DNA of 11,592 nucleotides from Acidobacteriota bacterium (GTDB taxonomy: Bacteria; Acidobacteriota; Thermoanaerobaculia; Multivoradales; JAHZIX01). Below, piece after piece: positions 1 through 6,400 of the stretch. The stretch is taken from NCBI GenBank assembly GCA_020439725.1, contig JAGQSE010000631.1, forward strand, positions 1 to 11,592, written 5' to 3'. Numbering within the stretch: the first letter of the stretch is position 1; each line of letters begins with the position of its first letter. Both the position numbers and the translations under genes were made by a program. The notes below the pieces were generated by a model that was not told where the DNA came from, did no database searches, and saw only the letters and a list, made by a program, of their open reading frames with translations.

Positions 1-360
1 CGCATCGCCGCCATCAAGGAAGGCGACGAGGTGGTCGGCAGCCGGGCCAAGGTCAAGGTGGTCAAAAACAAGTGCGCCGCCCCCTTTCGCCAGGCGGAGT
101 TCGACATCGACTACGGCGAGGGCATCTCGCGTTTCGGCGAGCTTCTCGACCTCGGTGTCGAGCACAAGCTGGTGGTCAAGAGCGGAGCCTGGTATAGCTA
201 TGGCGACGTACGATTGGGACAGGGTCGCGAGAACTCGAAGCAGTTCCTCCGCGACAACGTCGAGCTGGCCGACGAGATCGAGGTCAAGCTGCGCCAGGAG
301 CTGAGCCTGCCGCGGCGCCCCGGGACCGGCGACGTCCAGCTCGAGTCCGACGACAATTGA
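1..360 (+). CDS. recA: Recombinase RecA, C-terminal part (5' end outside the window)
   Basis: This is the last 119 residues of RecA, the ATP-dependent DNA strand-exchange protein that forms filaments on single-stranded DNA and triggers LexA cleavage in the SOS response. The reading frame is open from base 1, so the gene begins upstream; no start codon is assigned. Seen in the sequence: the family signatures DIDYGEGISRFGELLDLGV and SGAWYSYGD, then the LGQGRENSKQFLRDN block, which belong to the end of the RecA core and the C-terminal domain. The tail after LPRRPG is short and acidic (ESDDN), as is usual for RecA, where the acidic tail restrains DNA binding. The ATP-binding Walker motifs lie outside the window. 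The next gene on the same strand is an antiporter 64 bases away; neither recX nor alaS follows. Identification is very secure. Confidence 0.97.
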   Translation, partial: RIAAIKEGDEVVGSRAKVKVVKNKCAAPFRQAEFDIDYGEGISRFGELLDLGVEHKLVVKSGAWYSYGDVRLGQGRENSKQFLRDNVELADEIEVKLRQELSLPRRPGTGDVQLESDDN

Positions 361-412
361 TCCGTCCCTGACGGAAACATCGAACCGTAGGAGCACGGCG
401 GTGCCGGCTCCG

Positions 413-419
413 AGGAGGT
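413..419 (+). promoter_or_regulatory. Ribosome binding site that decides the antiporter start
   Basis: AGGAGGT at 413-419 is a perfect anti-16S match, 5 bases before the ATG at 425. An in-frame GTG at 401 has a weaker site (TAGGAG, about 388-393) and would place the strong site inside the coding region. Starting at 425 also puts the basic residues directly before the hydrophobic core of the signal peptide. Confidence 0.75.
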
Positions 420-424
420 CGAGC

Positions 425-2356
425 ATGCGGCGTGGATGGTGGACGAAGCTGGGGATCGCGGTGGTCCTCGCAGGGATGGTGGTCCTGCCGGCGGCGGCCG
501 CCGACCTCGCCGTATCGGTCAAGGGGGCCGTCCATCAGGGCGGCCCTCTTCATCTGTCGATCACCCTACCCGACACACCCGCCGGGAGCTCGGCGGCGAG
601 TGGCGAGGAGCAGGCGGTGCGCGTCCTCGCCGATGGCGAGCTGGTCACCACCCTGCGGCTGCCCGCCGGCGAGCACGAAGTCCGCGTCGAAGCCGCCTTG
701 GCCGCGGGTCCCCACACCGTCACGGTGCAGGCCGGCGGAGCGAGCGCCGAGGCGACCGTCCGCACGCTTCCCGGATGGCTGTCGGTGATTCCACCGCTGG
801 CCGCCATCGTGATGGCGCTGATCTTCCGCGAGGTGTTGATCTCGCTCCTCTCCGGCATCTTCCTCGGCGCGCTCTTCCTCACCGGCGGCAACCCATTCTC
901 CGCCTTCGGTCGTGTCATCGACCACTTCATCGCCCCGGCGCTTTCCGACCCGGACAACGCCAAGATCCTGATCTTCTCGGCGCTCCTCGGAGCCATGGTC
1001 GGCGTGATGTCGAAGAGCGGCGGCACCCGCGGCATCGTCGATCGCTTGAGCCCTTTGGCCACCAACCCGCGGCGCGGGCAGGTGGCGACCTGGGTCATGG
1101 GCGTCCTGATCTTCTTCGACGACTACGCCAACACCTTGATCGTCGGCTCGACCATGCGGCCGATCACCGATCGGCTGCGGATCAGCCGCGAGAAGCTCGC
1201 CTACATCGTCGACTCGACCGCCGCCCCGGTCGCCAGCGTCATGCCGATCTCCACCTGGATCGGGTTCGAGGTCGGCCTGATCGCCGCGTCCTTCTCGGAC
1301 CTGGGGCTGGGCTACGACCCTTACGTCACCTTCATCGCCTCGATCCCCTTCCGCTTCTACCCCATCCTGGCGCTCGTCTTCGGCTTCACCATCGCCTTCA
1401 CCGGCCGTGACCTGGGCCCGATGCTCAAGGCGGAGCGTCGCGCCAGCGGCACGGGTCAGGTGATCGCCGACGGCGAGGTGGCGCTGGCCGACTATTCGTC
1501 CTCGGCCCTCGAGCCACCGGACGGGATCAAGCACCGGGCGCTCAACGCCTTCCTACCCATCGCCGTGGTCATCTTGGTGACCGTCTGGGGCCTCTACTCC
1601 ACCGGCGCCGCCGGTCTCGAACGGACCTCCTTCGAGTCCACCGGCGCCTGGCTGCGCGAAGTCTTCGCCAACGCCAACAGCTTCGACTCGCTGCTCTGGG
1701 CGAGCTTCGCCGGTCTGCTCTCCGCCATCGCGTTGTCGGTGGCCACCCGCTCGCTCAAGCTGACCCAGAGCATCGAAGGGCTGGTCGAAGGGCTCAAAGC
1801 CATGACCATGGCGCTGGTGGTGCTGGTCCTCGCTTGGTCCATCGGCGACGTGTGCAGCGAGCTCCACACCGCCGACTATCTCGTGGGCCTCACCCAGGGC
1901 GTCCTGGCGCCCCATTGGTTGCCGGTCCTGGTCTTCGCCCTGTCCGCCGCCGTCGCCTTCGCCACGGGCACGTCCTGGGCGACGATGAGCATCCTGATCC
2001 CCCTCGTCATCCCGATTCTCCACGCCCTGGCACAGGGCGCCGGACACATGCCCGGAAGCGCCCAATACACCACGCTGCTCCTCGGGACGATCTCCTCGGT
2101 CCTTGCCGGCGCCGTCTGGGGCGACCACTGCTCCCCGATCTCGGACACGACGATCCTGTCGAGCATGGGCTCCGGCTGCAATCACATCGCCCACGTCCGC
2201 ACCCAGCTCCCCTACGCCCTGAGCGTCGGCGTCATCGGCATGCTGGTCGGCGACATCCCCACCGCCTTCGGCCTCAGCCCCTGGCTCTCCATCCTCGCCG
2301 GCGTCGCCGTCATCGTCGGTGGCGTGTTGTGGATCGGGAAACGGCGGGAGGGTTGA
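425..2356 (+). CDS. NhaC-family Na+/H+ antiporter with signal peptide and N-terminal beta-rich periplasmic domain
   Basis: A 643-residue inner-membrane protein likely to exchange Na+ for H+ in pH and sodium homeostasis. Residues 1-26 (MRRGWWTKLG, hydrophobic stretch, AAAAD) look like a cleavable signal peptide. Residues about 27-112 are hydrophilic and beta-rich (RVLADGELVTTLRLPAGEH; AGPHTVTVQAGG), resembling an Ig-like fold. From residue 116 on there are many membrane segments with NhaC-family landmarks: FFDDYANTLIVG near 230, DSTAAPVASVMPIS near 263, GTSWATMSILIPL near 520, and GDHCSPISDTTILSS near 566-580. The acidic pair in FFDDYAN and the conserved DHCSPISDT segment are plausible ion-pathway residues, judging from the family. 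Core NhaC proteins lack the N-terminal domain, which accounts for the extra length. The family call is secure; the transported ion is inferred. The gene follows recA by 64 bases; I saw no convincing promoter of its own. A GTG at 401 would add 8 residues. Confidence 0.9.
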   Translation: MRRGWWTKLGIAVVLAGMVVLPAAAADLAVSVKGAVHQGGPLHLSITLPDTPAGSSAASGEEQAVRVLADGELVTTLRLPAGEHEVRVEAALAAGPHTVTVQAGGASAEATVRTLPGWLSVIPPLAAIVMALIFREVLISLLSGIFLGALFLTGGNPFSAFGRVIDHFIAPALSDPDNAKILIFSALLGAMVGVMSKSGGTRGIVDRLSPLATNPRRGQVATWVMGVLIFFDDYANTLIVGSTMRPITDRLRISREKLAYIVDSTAAPVASVMPISTWIGFEVGLIAASFSDLGLGYDPYVTFIASIPFRFYPILALVFGFTIAFTGRDLGPMLKAERRASGTGQVIADGEVALADYSSSALEPPDGIKHRALNAFLPIAVVILVTVWGLYSTGAAGLERTSFESTGAWLREVFANANSFDSLLWASFAGLLSAIALSVATRSLKLTQSIEGLVEGLKAMTMALVVLVLAWSIGDVCSELHTADYLVGLTQGVLAPHWLPVLVFALSAAVAFATGTSWATMSILIPLVIPILHALAQGAGHMPGSAQYTTLLLGTISSVLAGAVWGDHCSPISDTTILSSMGSGCNHIAHVRTQLPYALSVGVIGMLVGDIPTAFGLSPWLSILAGVAVIVGGVLWIGKRREG

Positions 2357-2367
2357 GGCGGATACAG

Positions 2368-2382
2368 TCGGGCTGCGCCCGA
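2368..2382 (+). terminator. Short GC-rich hairpin after the antiporter gene, possible weak terminator
   Basis: TCGGGC-TGC-GCCCGA forms a perfect 6-bp stem with a 3-base loop, 12 bases after the antiporter stop codon. No T-rich tract follows (the next bases are TCGAAGAG), so it does not fit a classical intrinsic terminator. It could cause pausing or protect the 3' end of the upstream transcript. Confidence 0.3.
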
Positions 2383-2389
2383 TCGAAGA

Positions 2390-2462
2390 GAAATGGCGAT
2401 TCTGCGCAATTAATTTGACACATCTCCGGGCCTCTCGTACCCTTGAAATGATTCGCCATTTC
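2390..2462. repeat. Inverted repeat flanking a promoter, possible operator
   Basis: GAAATGGCGATTC at 2390-2402 is repeated in inverted orientation as GATTCGCCATTTC at 2450-2462, with 12 of 13 bases matching and the inner-to-outer 10 bases (GAAATGGCGA) perfect. The -35 and -10 boxes of the predicted promoter lie between the arms. The centres of the perfect 10-base arms are 63 bases apart, close to six helical turns. The right arm also forms a local inverted repeat: GAAATG (2445-2450), a 6-base gap, CATTTC (2457-2462). This arrangement could bind a dimeric or looping regulator, but the binding protein is unknown. Confidence 0.45.
2415..2443 (+). promoter_or_regulatory. Sigma70-type promoter for the cysteine-rich protein / repeat-protein pair
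   Basis: A perfect -35 box TTGACA (2415-2420) is separated by the optimal 17 bases from TACCCT (2438-2443), which keeps the key T, A and final T of the -10 box. It sits in an AT-rich patch (GCAATTAATTTG) that stands out in this GC-rich window and may act as an UP element. Transcription would start near 2450, giving a leader of about 28 bases that contains the ribosome binding site of the gene at 2478. Confidence 0.65.
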
Positions 2463-2477
2463 GAACGGGAGGACGTG

Positions 2478-2834
2478 ATGTATTCGAAATCCAAGCTCGT
2501 CGCGGTTGTCCTGGCACTCTGCGCTGTGACCGCCTTTCTGGCCTATCCGACTACGGCTGCCGCGCAGCGTGATCCATTCACACAGGATCCCGGTGATGGC
2601 TGTCTCGGGCCGGACGATCCCTTCTGCAACCCCGGCGGCGACGACGGCAACGGCGGCAGTGGAAGTGCTTGCCAGACCTGCGTCCTATCCGATGTCTATG
2701 TCGATGGGGCAGGAAATCCGACATATATCTTCTCCTGCGTAGCGACGGGCGCTTCGCTGTCGAATCCGACCTTCGCCGACTGTATTGGGGGCATCGGGCA
2801 TTGCACCACCGCTCGTCCGTGCAGCATCGTCTAG
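2478..2834 (+). CDS. Small secreted cysteine-rich protein of unknown function
   Basis: A 118-residue protein that I do not recognise. The start at 2478 is chosen because GGGAGG (2467-2472) lies 5 bases upstream and the resulting N-terminus is a textbook signal peptide: MYSKSK, a hydrophobic core (LVAVVLALCAVTAFLA), then TTAAAQ with likely cleavage after AAA. The frame is open further upstream to 2319, but that would cross the predicted promoter. The mature chain is about 90 residues. It opens with an acidic Gly/Asp-rich linker (DDPFCNPGGDDGNGGSG) and carries eight cysteines, including CQTC, which suggests disulfide bonding outside the cytoplasm. No catalytic motif is visible; CQTC has the CxxC form but lies outside any recognisable thioredoxin fold. 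It is the first gene of a likely two-gene operon, with the 796-residue repeat protein starting 9 bases after its stop. Two hand-counted 60-base lines here are 57% and 63% GC, lower than a line in the 992-residue gene (77%). Confidence 0.8.
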   Translation: MYSKSKLVAVVLALCAVTAFLAYPTTAAAQRDPFTQDPGDGCLGPDDPFCNPGGDDGNGGSGSACQTCVLSDVYVDGAGNPTYIFSCVATGASLSNPTFADCIGGIGHCTTARPCSIV

Positions 2835-2843
2835 CCGAGCACG

Positions 2844-5234
2844 ATGCGAAGTCCGAATGCGATGGGGTGGGGCCTGGTCTTTGTTTCGTTGGGCCTGTGC
2901 TGGCAAGTCTTCGCGGCCGAGCCCGCGGCACCGAGTGAAGAGACGGACCAGCAATCGGTTCACATTTCCGTCCAGCAGGTACCAGGCGAGGGCGAGGCAC
3001 CCCGGCGGATCTCCGCGCTTCTCACTCCGGTCGTACGGTCGGCTGTGAAGCCGCAAGACCAGCCCGCTGAGGGTGAGGGACCACCTCCGACAAGGGCCCT
3101 TGAGCTGGACGCGAGCGGCAATGCGACACTCCGCTTGCCAGCCGGCAGCGTATGGAAGGCCCGAGCCGAGGCAGACGGCTGGTGGGGGCCGCAGGAGCTG
3201 CTGTGGGTACCGGAGGCGATCGAGGAGAAGGCAGCCAAGGATGGCATGTCCGGCACCGCGGCTGACTCCATCGCGCTGCACCTAGCGCTCTTCCGTACAG
3301 CCGCCGTCCAGGGTCGGTGTTCCGTCCCGAAGGACCAGCAGCTGCCCGAGACGGTCGAGTTGGCCTTCGGACCGACCCCGATCGGGAAGGTCCTTGACCA
3401 TCGGAGCTCAAAGCCCATCGCCGAAGGTGAGGTCTCGTGCCCGGTCGACGAGGTCGGCACCTTTCACTGTGCCATCCCCGAAACCAGCTCGGACTTGGTG
3501 GTGAGGGCAGCAGGGTTTGCCCCGCTCTACCTTTGGGATCAGGAACTGCACCCCGGCCGTTCACTCAACCTCGGCATACTTCGGCTGACCGTCGGGGCCT
3601 CGGTGAGCGGTTCGGTACTGGTGGAGGATGCACCCGCGACTTCCAAACCCATCTCCATCGAGATCGCTCCCGCGCACGCCGGCACGCCGGCCTTCGAGAC
3701 CGCCCGGCGGCTCGAGAGCCGTGCGCTTCACACCGAGCCGGACGATCGTGGCTTCTTCCAGCTCAAGCAGGTCCCGGAGGGAACCTACACCCTCAAGGCG
3801 AGCGCCGACGGGCTGGGCGAGATCGCGTTCGGTCCATTCACCGTCTACGCCGGTCGTGAGACGATCCTTCCTGAGCCCTTGGTCCTGAGTCCACCGCTCG
3901 CCGTCGAGGTCTCCGTCCGTCCACCGATCCACCCAACCCAGGGCTCGTGGAAAGGCGTCTTCCTCCCCGACGGCGGTCCCGACGCTCGAAACCACCAATC
4001 CGTCCGCGGCGACGTTGCAGACGACGGGATCTGGTTGGCGACCGACCTCCGGCCGGGGTCATACCGCCTCAGCATCGAAGACCGATTTGGCAATCCCTGG
4101 TTCGACGAGGTCGTCGCCATCGGCCGGTGGACCACGCGGCTCGACGCCGCCATTCCCGTGGTCACGGTCGAGGGCCGAGTCTCCCTCGACGGCGAGCCTG
4201 TCCGCGCCCGGCTCCGGCTCCGCCGTCTGGGCGTCGGTGGGGATCTCGATGATCGTCGCGAAGTCTCCCTCTACTCGGATATCGAAGGCCGGGTGAGAGG
4301 GGACATCCCCGAGTCCGGAACCTGGGATATGAGCGCGCTGCTCAAACCCGGCGGTGCCTGGTGCGACCAGGGCCAGGTAGAGATCCCCCCTTCCGAGGAC
4401 GGCGCAGCCGTAGAGGTCGAGTTCGAGCTCCACGGCCAGGGTTTCCACGGAGTGGTGTGGTCCCCCGAGGGCGAGCCCGTCGAGGGCGCCCGGATCATCG
4501 CCCTTCGACTGGAGGGTCGGCTGCCGAGAGGATCCGGCAGCACGGCGGAGACCGGCCCGGATGGGCGTTTCGAGTTCACATCGCTATCGGCCGGCCGCTA
4601 CTCGGTCTACGCCCTCGGCAGCGGGAGCTTGCAGGGAAGCAGTTCCCGCCGTAGTGAGGTCGCGGTCTCCGATGGTGGATCCCCGTCGGTCGAGCTATCC
4701 CTCGAGCCCCTGCGTGATCTCGGAATCCGGGTCGTCTCCGAACGGGGGCCGGTGATTGGCGCCGCGGTCCGAGCGGAGCCCGAGATGGCGGATCCCTATC
4801 GTCGCGTAGGACCGGTGGAGAGGACCACCGACGTCACCGGCACCGTCGAAGTCAAAGTGCCTGGCAGTGCCGAGACCCTGACGCTCCTCGTCCTGGCGCC
4901 AGGATACGGAGCTCGGCTGCTCGAGGTCAGCCCGCCACCGGAAGACGATCCCCTGGTGATCACGGTCGATGACGCTGCCGGAATCCTCGCCCTCGATCTA
5001 CCGCCGGACCAAGGGACGGGCCGGTCTTTGTCACGGCTCAGGCACGGTTCCGCTTCCGAGGACCTCTTCTCTCTCGCGGGCTGGGCCACCGTCGACCCCG
5101 CCACGGGTCTCTGGCTGCTCGAAATGGAGATGGGCGAGTGGTGGCTTTGCCCAGCAGGGACTCGGGACGAGCGCTGCGACGGCGGCTTCCTGACCCCCGG
5201 AGGGATCCTCGAGCTGAGCCTGGAGACGGACTGA
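2844..5234 (+). CDS. Secreted multidomain protein with carboxypeptidase-regulatory-like (beta-sandwich) repeats
   Basis: A 796-residue exported protein. Residues 1-25 form a signal peptide (MRSPNAMGWGLVFVSLGLC..., cleavage likely near VFA-AEP). The rest is almost entirely beta-sandwich repeats of the carboxypeptidase-regulatory-like type, shown by the recurring pattern D..G.F...(V/L)P.G.Y.(V/L).A...G: DASGNATLRLPAGS (residue 89), VDEVGTFHCAIP (201), DDRGFFQLKQVPEGTYTLKA (300), DIEGRVRGDIPESGTW (479), GPDGRFEFTSLSAGRYSVYA (571) and DVTGTVEVKVPGS (663). No peptidase zinc-binding site or other catalytic motif is visible. In the family such repeats serve as stalks or binding modules on the cell surface, often next to TonB-type barrels; a structural or binding role is inferred. 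The start at 2844 has only a weak ribosome site (GAG), so translation is probably coupled to the cysteine-rich gene ending 9 bases earlier. An ATG at 2862 is an alternative start. It converges on the DUF4388 gene with 16 bases between. Confidence 0.83.
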   Translation: MRSPNAMGWGLVFVSLGLCWQVFAAEPAAPSEETDQQSVHISVQQVPGEGEAPRRISALLTPVVRSAVKPQDQPAEGEGPPPTRALELDASGNATLRLPAGSVWKARAEADGWWGPQELLWVPEAIEEKAAKDGMSGTAADSIALHLALFRTAAVQGRCSVPKDQQLPETVELAFGPTPIGKVLDHRSSKPIAEGEVSCPVDEVGTFHCAIPETSSDLVVRAAGFAPLYLWDQELHPGRSLNLGILRLTVGASVSGSVLVEDAPATSKPISIEIAPAHAGTPAFETARRLESRALHTEPDDRGFFQLKQVPEGTYTLKASADGLGEIAFGPFTVYAGRETILPEPLVLSPPLAVEVSVRPPIHPTQGSWKGVFLPDGGPDARNHQSVRGDVADDGIWLATDLRPGSYRLSIEDRFGNPWFDEVVAIGRWTTRLDAAIPVVTVEGRVSLDGEPVRARLRLRRLGVGGDLDDRREVSLYSDIEGRVRGDIPESGTWDMSALLKPGGAWCDQGQVEIPPSEDGAAVEVEFELHGQGFHGVVWSPEGEPVEGARIIALRLEGRLPRGSGSTAETGPDGRFEFTSLSAGRYSVYALGSGSLQGSSSRRSEVAVSDGGSPSVELSLEPLRDLGIRVVSERGPVIGAAVRAEPEMADPYRRVGPVERTTDVTGTVEVKVPGSAETLTLLVLAPGYGARLLEVSPPPEDDPLVITVDDAAGILALDLPPDQGTGRSLSRLRHGSASEDLFSLAGWATVDPATGLWLLEMEMGEWWLCPAGTRDERCDGGFLTPGGILELSLETD

Positions 5235-5250
5235 GCCGACGGACTCGTTC

Positions 5251-6333
5251 TCAGCCCTCGAAGACCCGGCGCCACCAGGACTTGCGGTCGCCGGTGACGA
5301 GGGTTTCGGGGGAGGAGGGGAGGAGAGCGAGGTTGGCCTTGCGCAGGTGCTCGACGACATAGTCCCAACGGGCCAGGTCGATACCTTCCTTGGTACGCAG
5401 CAGGCGGCGGAGGGGCTGGCTGCCGTCGAAGGTGCCGGCCAGCTGCTGAAGCTCTTCGGGGAGCTTCTCGAGCTCTTCCTCGGTGGGCTCGCGCACCCAG
5501 AAGGGCCGCAGGCGCTCGATGCTCGCCAGGGGCAGAAGGGGATCCGACGACACCTTCTTGTTCTGCTCGGCGACCGCCTGCTCGAGGAGGAGGTCGTAGA
5601 CGCTGAGCTCTAGGCTGGTGCTTTCGGCGGGCTCACCGACCTTGCCGAGATCGAGGACCTCGCTCAAGCAGAGACCGTAGGCCGCCTCGAGGAAGCGGAA
5701 GTAGGAGCCCTTGACCTGCCAGTGGAGCCGCGACAGGGTCATCTCGCCGTCGACGCCGTCGACGATGCGCGCCTCGAGGGGTGGCAGGCTGTTGCCCGGC
5801 CAGGCCGGGCCGCGACGCAGGACCACGTTGTCATGGGGGAAGATCTGGCGGAAGCGCCCGACCTCGTCGATCCAGCGCGTCCCCTCGAGAACCACGGACA
5901 TGACATCGACGGGACGGGGCTGGAGCTCTTCTGAGATGGGTGGGTCGGCCTCCCAGTAAAAGACGCCGCTATGCCACAGGAAGAGGCTGCACACCGAGTC
6001 GATGATCTGCTGGCGGAGCGCCGCCCGCACCTCGTCGGCGGTCATCAGGCCCTTCTCGACCAGGACTTGCCCGAGACGCTTCTCCGATCGGACACAGTAG
6101 GCGAGAGCGTCGATGAGCTGGGGCTCGGTGAGGTGGCCGCCGAGCAGCAGGTGTTGCCCGAAGTAGTCGGAGGGGTCGTCGGAAATACAGCCGACGATGG
6201 CACCGGCCTCGAAGTAGACGCGCTTCTGCCGGCGGCTCCGGCGAAACACCATCGACCCCGTCCGGCGCTCGTTCTGCGCCCACTGGAGCAACTCGCTCGG
6301 CGGGAACGCGTTGAGGCGCCCGGAAAAATCCAT
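5251..6333 (-). CDS. DUF4388 (PATAN) domain protein
   Basis: A 360-residue cytoplasmic protein without signal peptide or membrane segment. The N-terminus MDFSGRLNAFPPSELLQWA, followed by RTGSMVFRRSRRQKRVYFEAGAI given here as its key pattern (G.(L/M)....(R/K)....YFE.G.I), is the hallmark of the PATAN/DUF4388 family, found in bacterial signalling and gliding or two-component networks. Residues about 57-105 (GQHLLLGGHLTEPQLIDAL; RLGQVLVEKGLMTADEV) resemble the helical half-repeats of type II secretion ATPase N-terminal domains. The segment LWHSGVFYWEAD near 122 continues the PATAN-type sheet. The C-terminal 200 residues are mostly helical and unrecognised. No enzymatic motif is seen, so a protein-interaction or regulatory role is inferred from the family. 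There is no ribosome binding site before the ATG; the promoter places the transcript start within about 2 bases of it, so the message is probably leaderless. It is divergent from the large outer-membrane protein gene. Confidence 0.82.
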   Translation of the reverse strand: MDFSGRLNAFPPSELLQWAQNERRTGSMVFRRSRRQKRVYFEAGAIVGCISDDPSDYFGQHLLLGGHLTEPQLIDALAYCVRSEKRLGQVLVEKGLMTADEVRAALRQQIIDSVCSLFLWHSGVFYWEADPPISEELQPRPVDVMSVVLEGTRWIDEVGRFRQIFPHDNVVLRRGPAWPGNSLPPLEARIVDGVDGEMTLSRLHWQVKGSYFRFLEAAYGLCLSEVLDLGKVGEPAESTSLELSVYDLLLEQAVAEQNKKVSSDPLLPLASIERLRPFWVREPTEEELEKLPEELQQLAGTFDGSQPLRRLLRTKEGIDLARWDYVVEHLRKANLALLPSSPETLVTGDRKSWWRRVFEG

Positions 6334-6341
6334 GGAGCGAA

Positions 6342-6370
6342 ATGATAGCCGCCCAGCAAAAAGGTGACAA
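6342..6370 (-). promoter_or_regulatory. Minus-strand promoter giving a leaderless DUF4388 transcript
   Basis: On the minus strand, TTGTCA (6370-6365) is separated by exactly 17 bases from TATCAT (6347-6342). Both boxes match the sigma70 consensus at five of six positions. The -10 box ends 8 bases before the ATG (6333-6331), so transcription should begin 0 to 2 bases before the start codon. The absence of a Shine-Dalgarno sequence agrees with leaderless translation. Its -35 box overlaps that of the plus-strand promoter. Confidence 0.65.
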
Positions 6371-6392
6371 CGTCAGGCGCGATCAATATCCT
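6364..6392 (+). promoter_or_regulatory. Plus-strand promoter giving a leaderless transcript for the 992-residue protein
   Basis: GTGACA (6364-6369, five of six consensus bases) is separated by 17 bases from TATCCT (6387-6392, four of six, with the key T, A and final T). The -10 box ends 8 bases before the ATG at 6401, the same geometry as the divergent promoter. Predicted initiation is at about 6399-6401, so no ribosome binding site fits in the leader, and none is seen. The -35 box shares five bases (6365-6369) with the opposing -35 box. Confidence 0.6.
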
Positions 6393-6400
6393 GTGGCGCC

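Noticed and set aside
401..424. GTG at 401 as the antiporter start
   Set aside because: In frame and with a moderate ribosome site, but the ATG at 425 has a perfect AGGAGGT 5 bases upstream and gives a cleaner signal peptide.
436..1410. 324-codon plus-strand frame inside the antiporter gene
   Set aside because: Arg/Gly/Pro/His-rich product typical of a shifted frame in GC-rich DNA; the antiporter frame is clearly the real one.
2319..2477. Longer N-terminus for the cysteine-rich protein starting at 2319
   Set aside because: It would overlap the end of the antiporter gene and span the predicted promoter; the ATG at 2478 has a strong ribosome site and starts a signal peptide.
2886..2904. Lipobox (LGLC) in the 796-residue protein
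   Set aside because: The residue before the cysteine is Leu rather than Gly, Ala or Ser, and a normal signal peptidase I site (VFA-AE) follows, so a lipoprotein is unlikely.
5228..5255. Terminator between the convergent genes ending at 5234 and 5251
   Set aside because: Only a 5-base CTGAG/CTCAG pairing with a long loop and no T-tract is visible in this 16-base gap.
6339..6346. GAAATGAT shared with 2445-2452 as a common operator
   Set aside because: Only 8 bases match, the flanks differ, and here the bases are largely accounted for by the minus-strand -10 box; chance is the simpler explanation.
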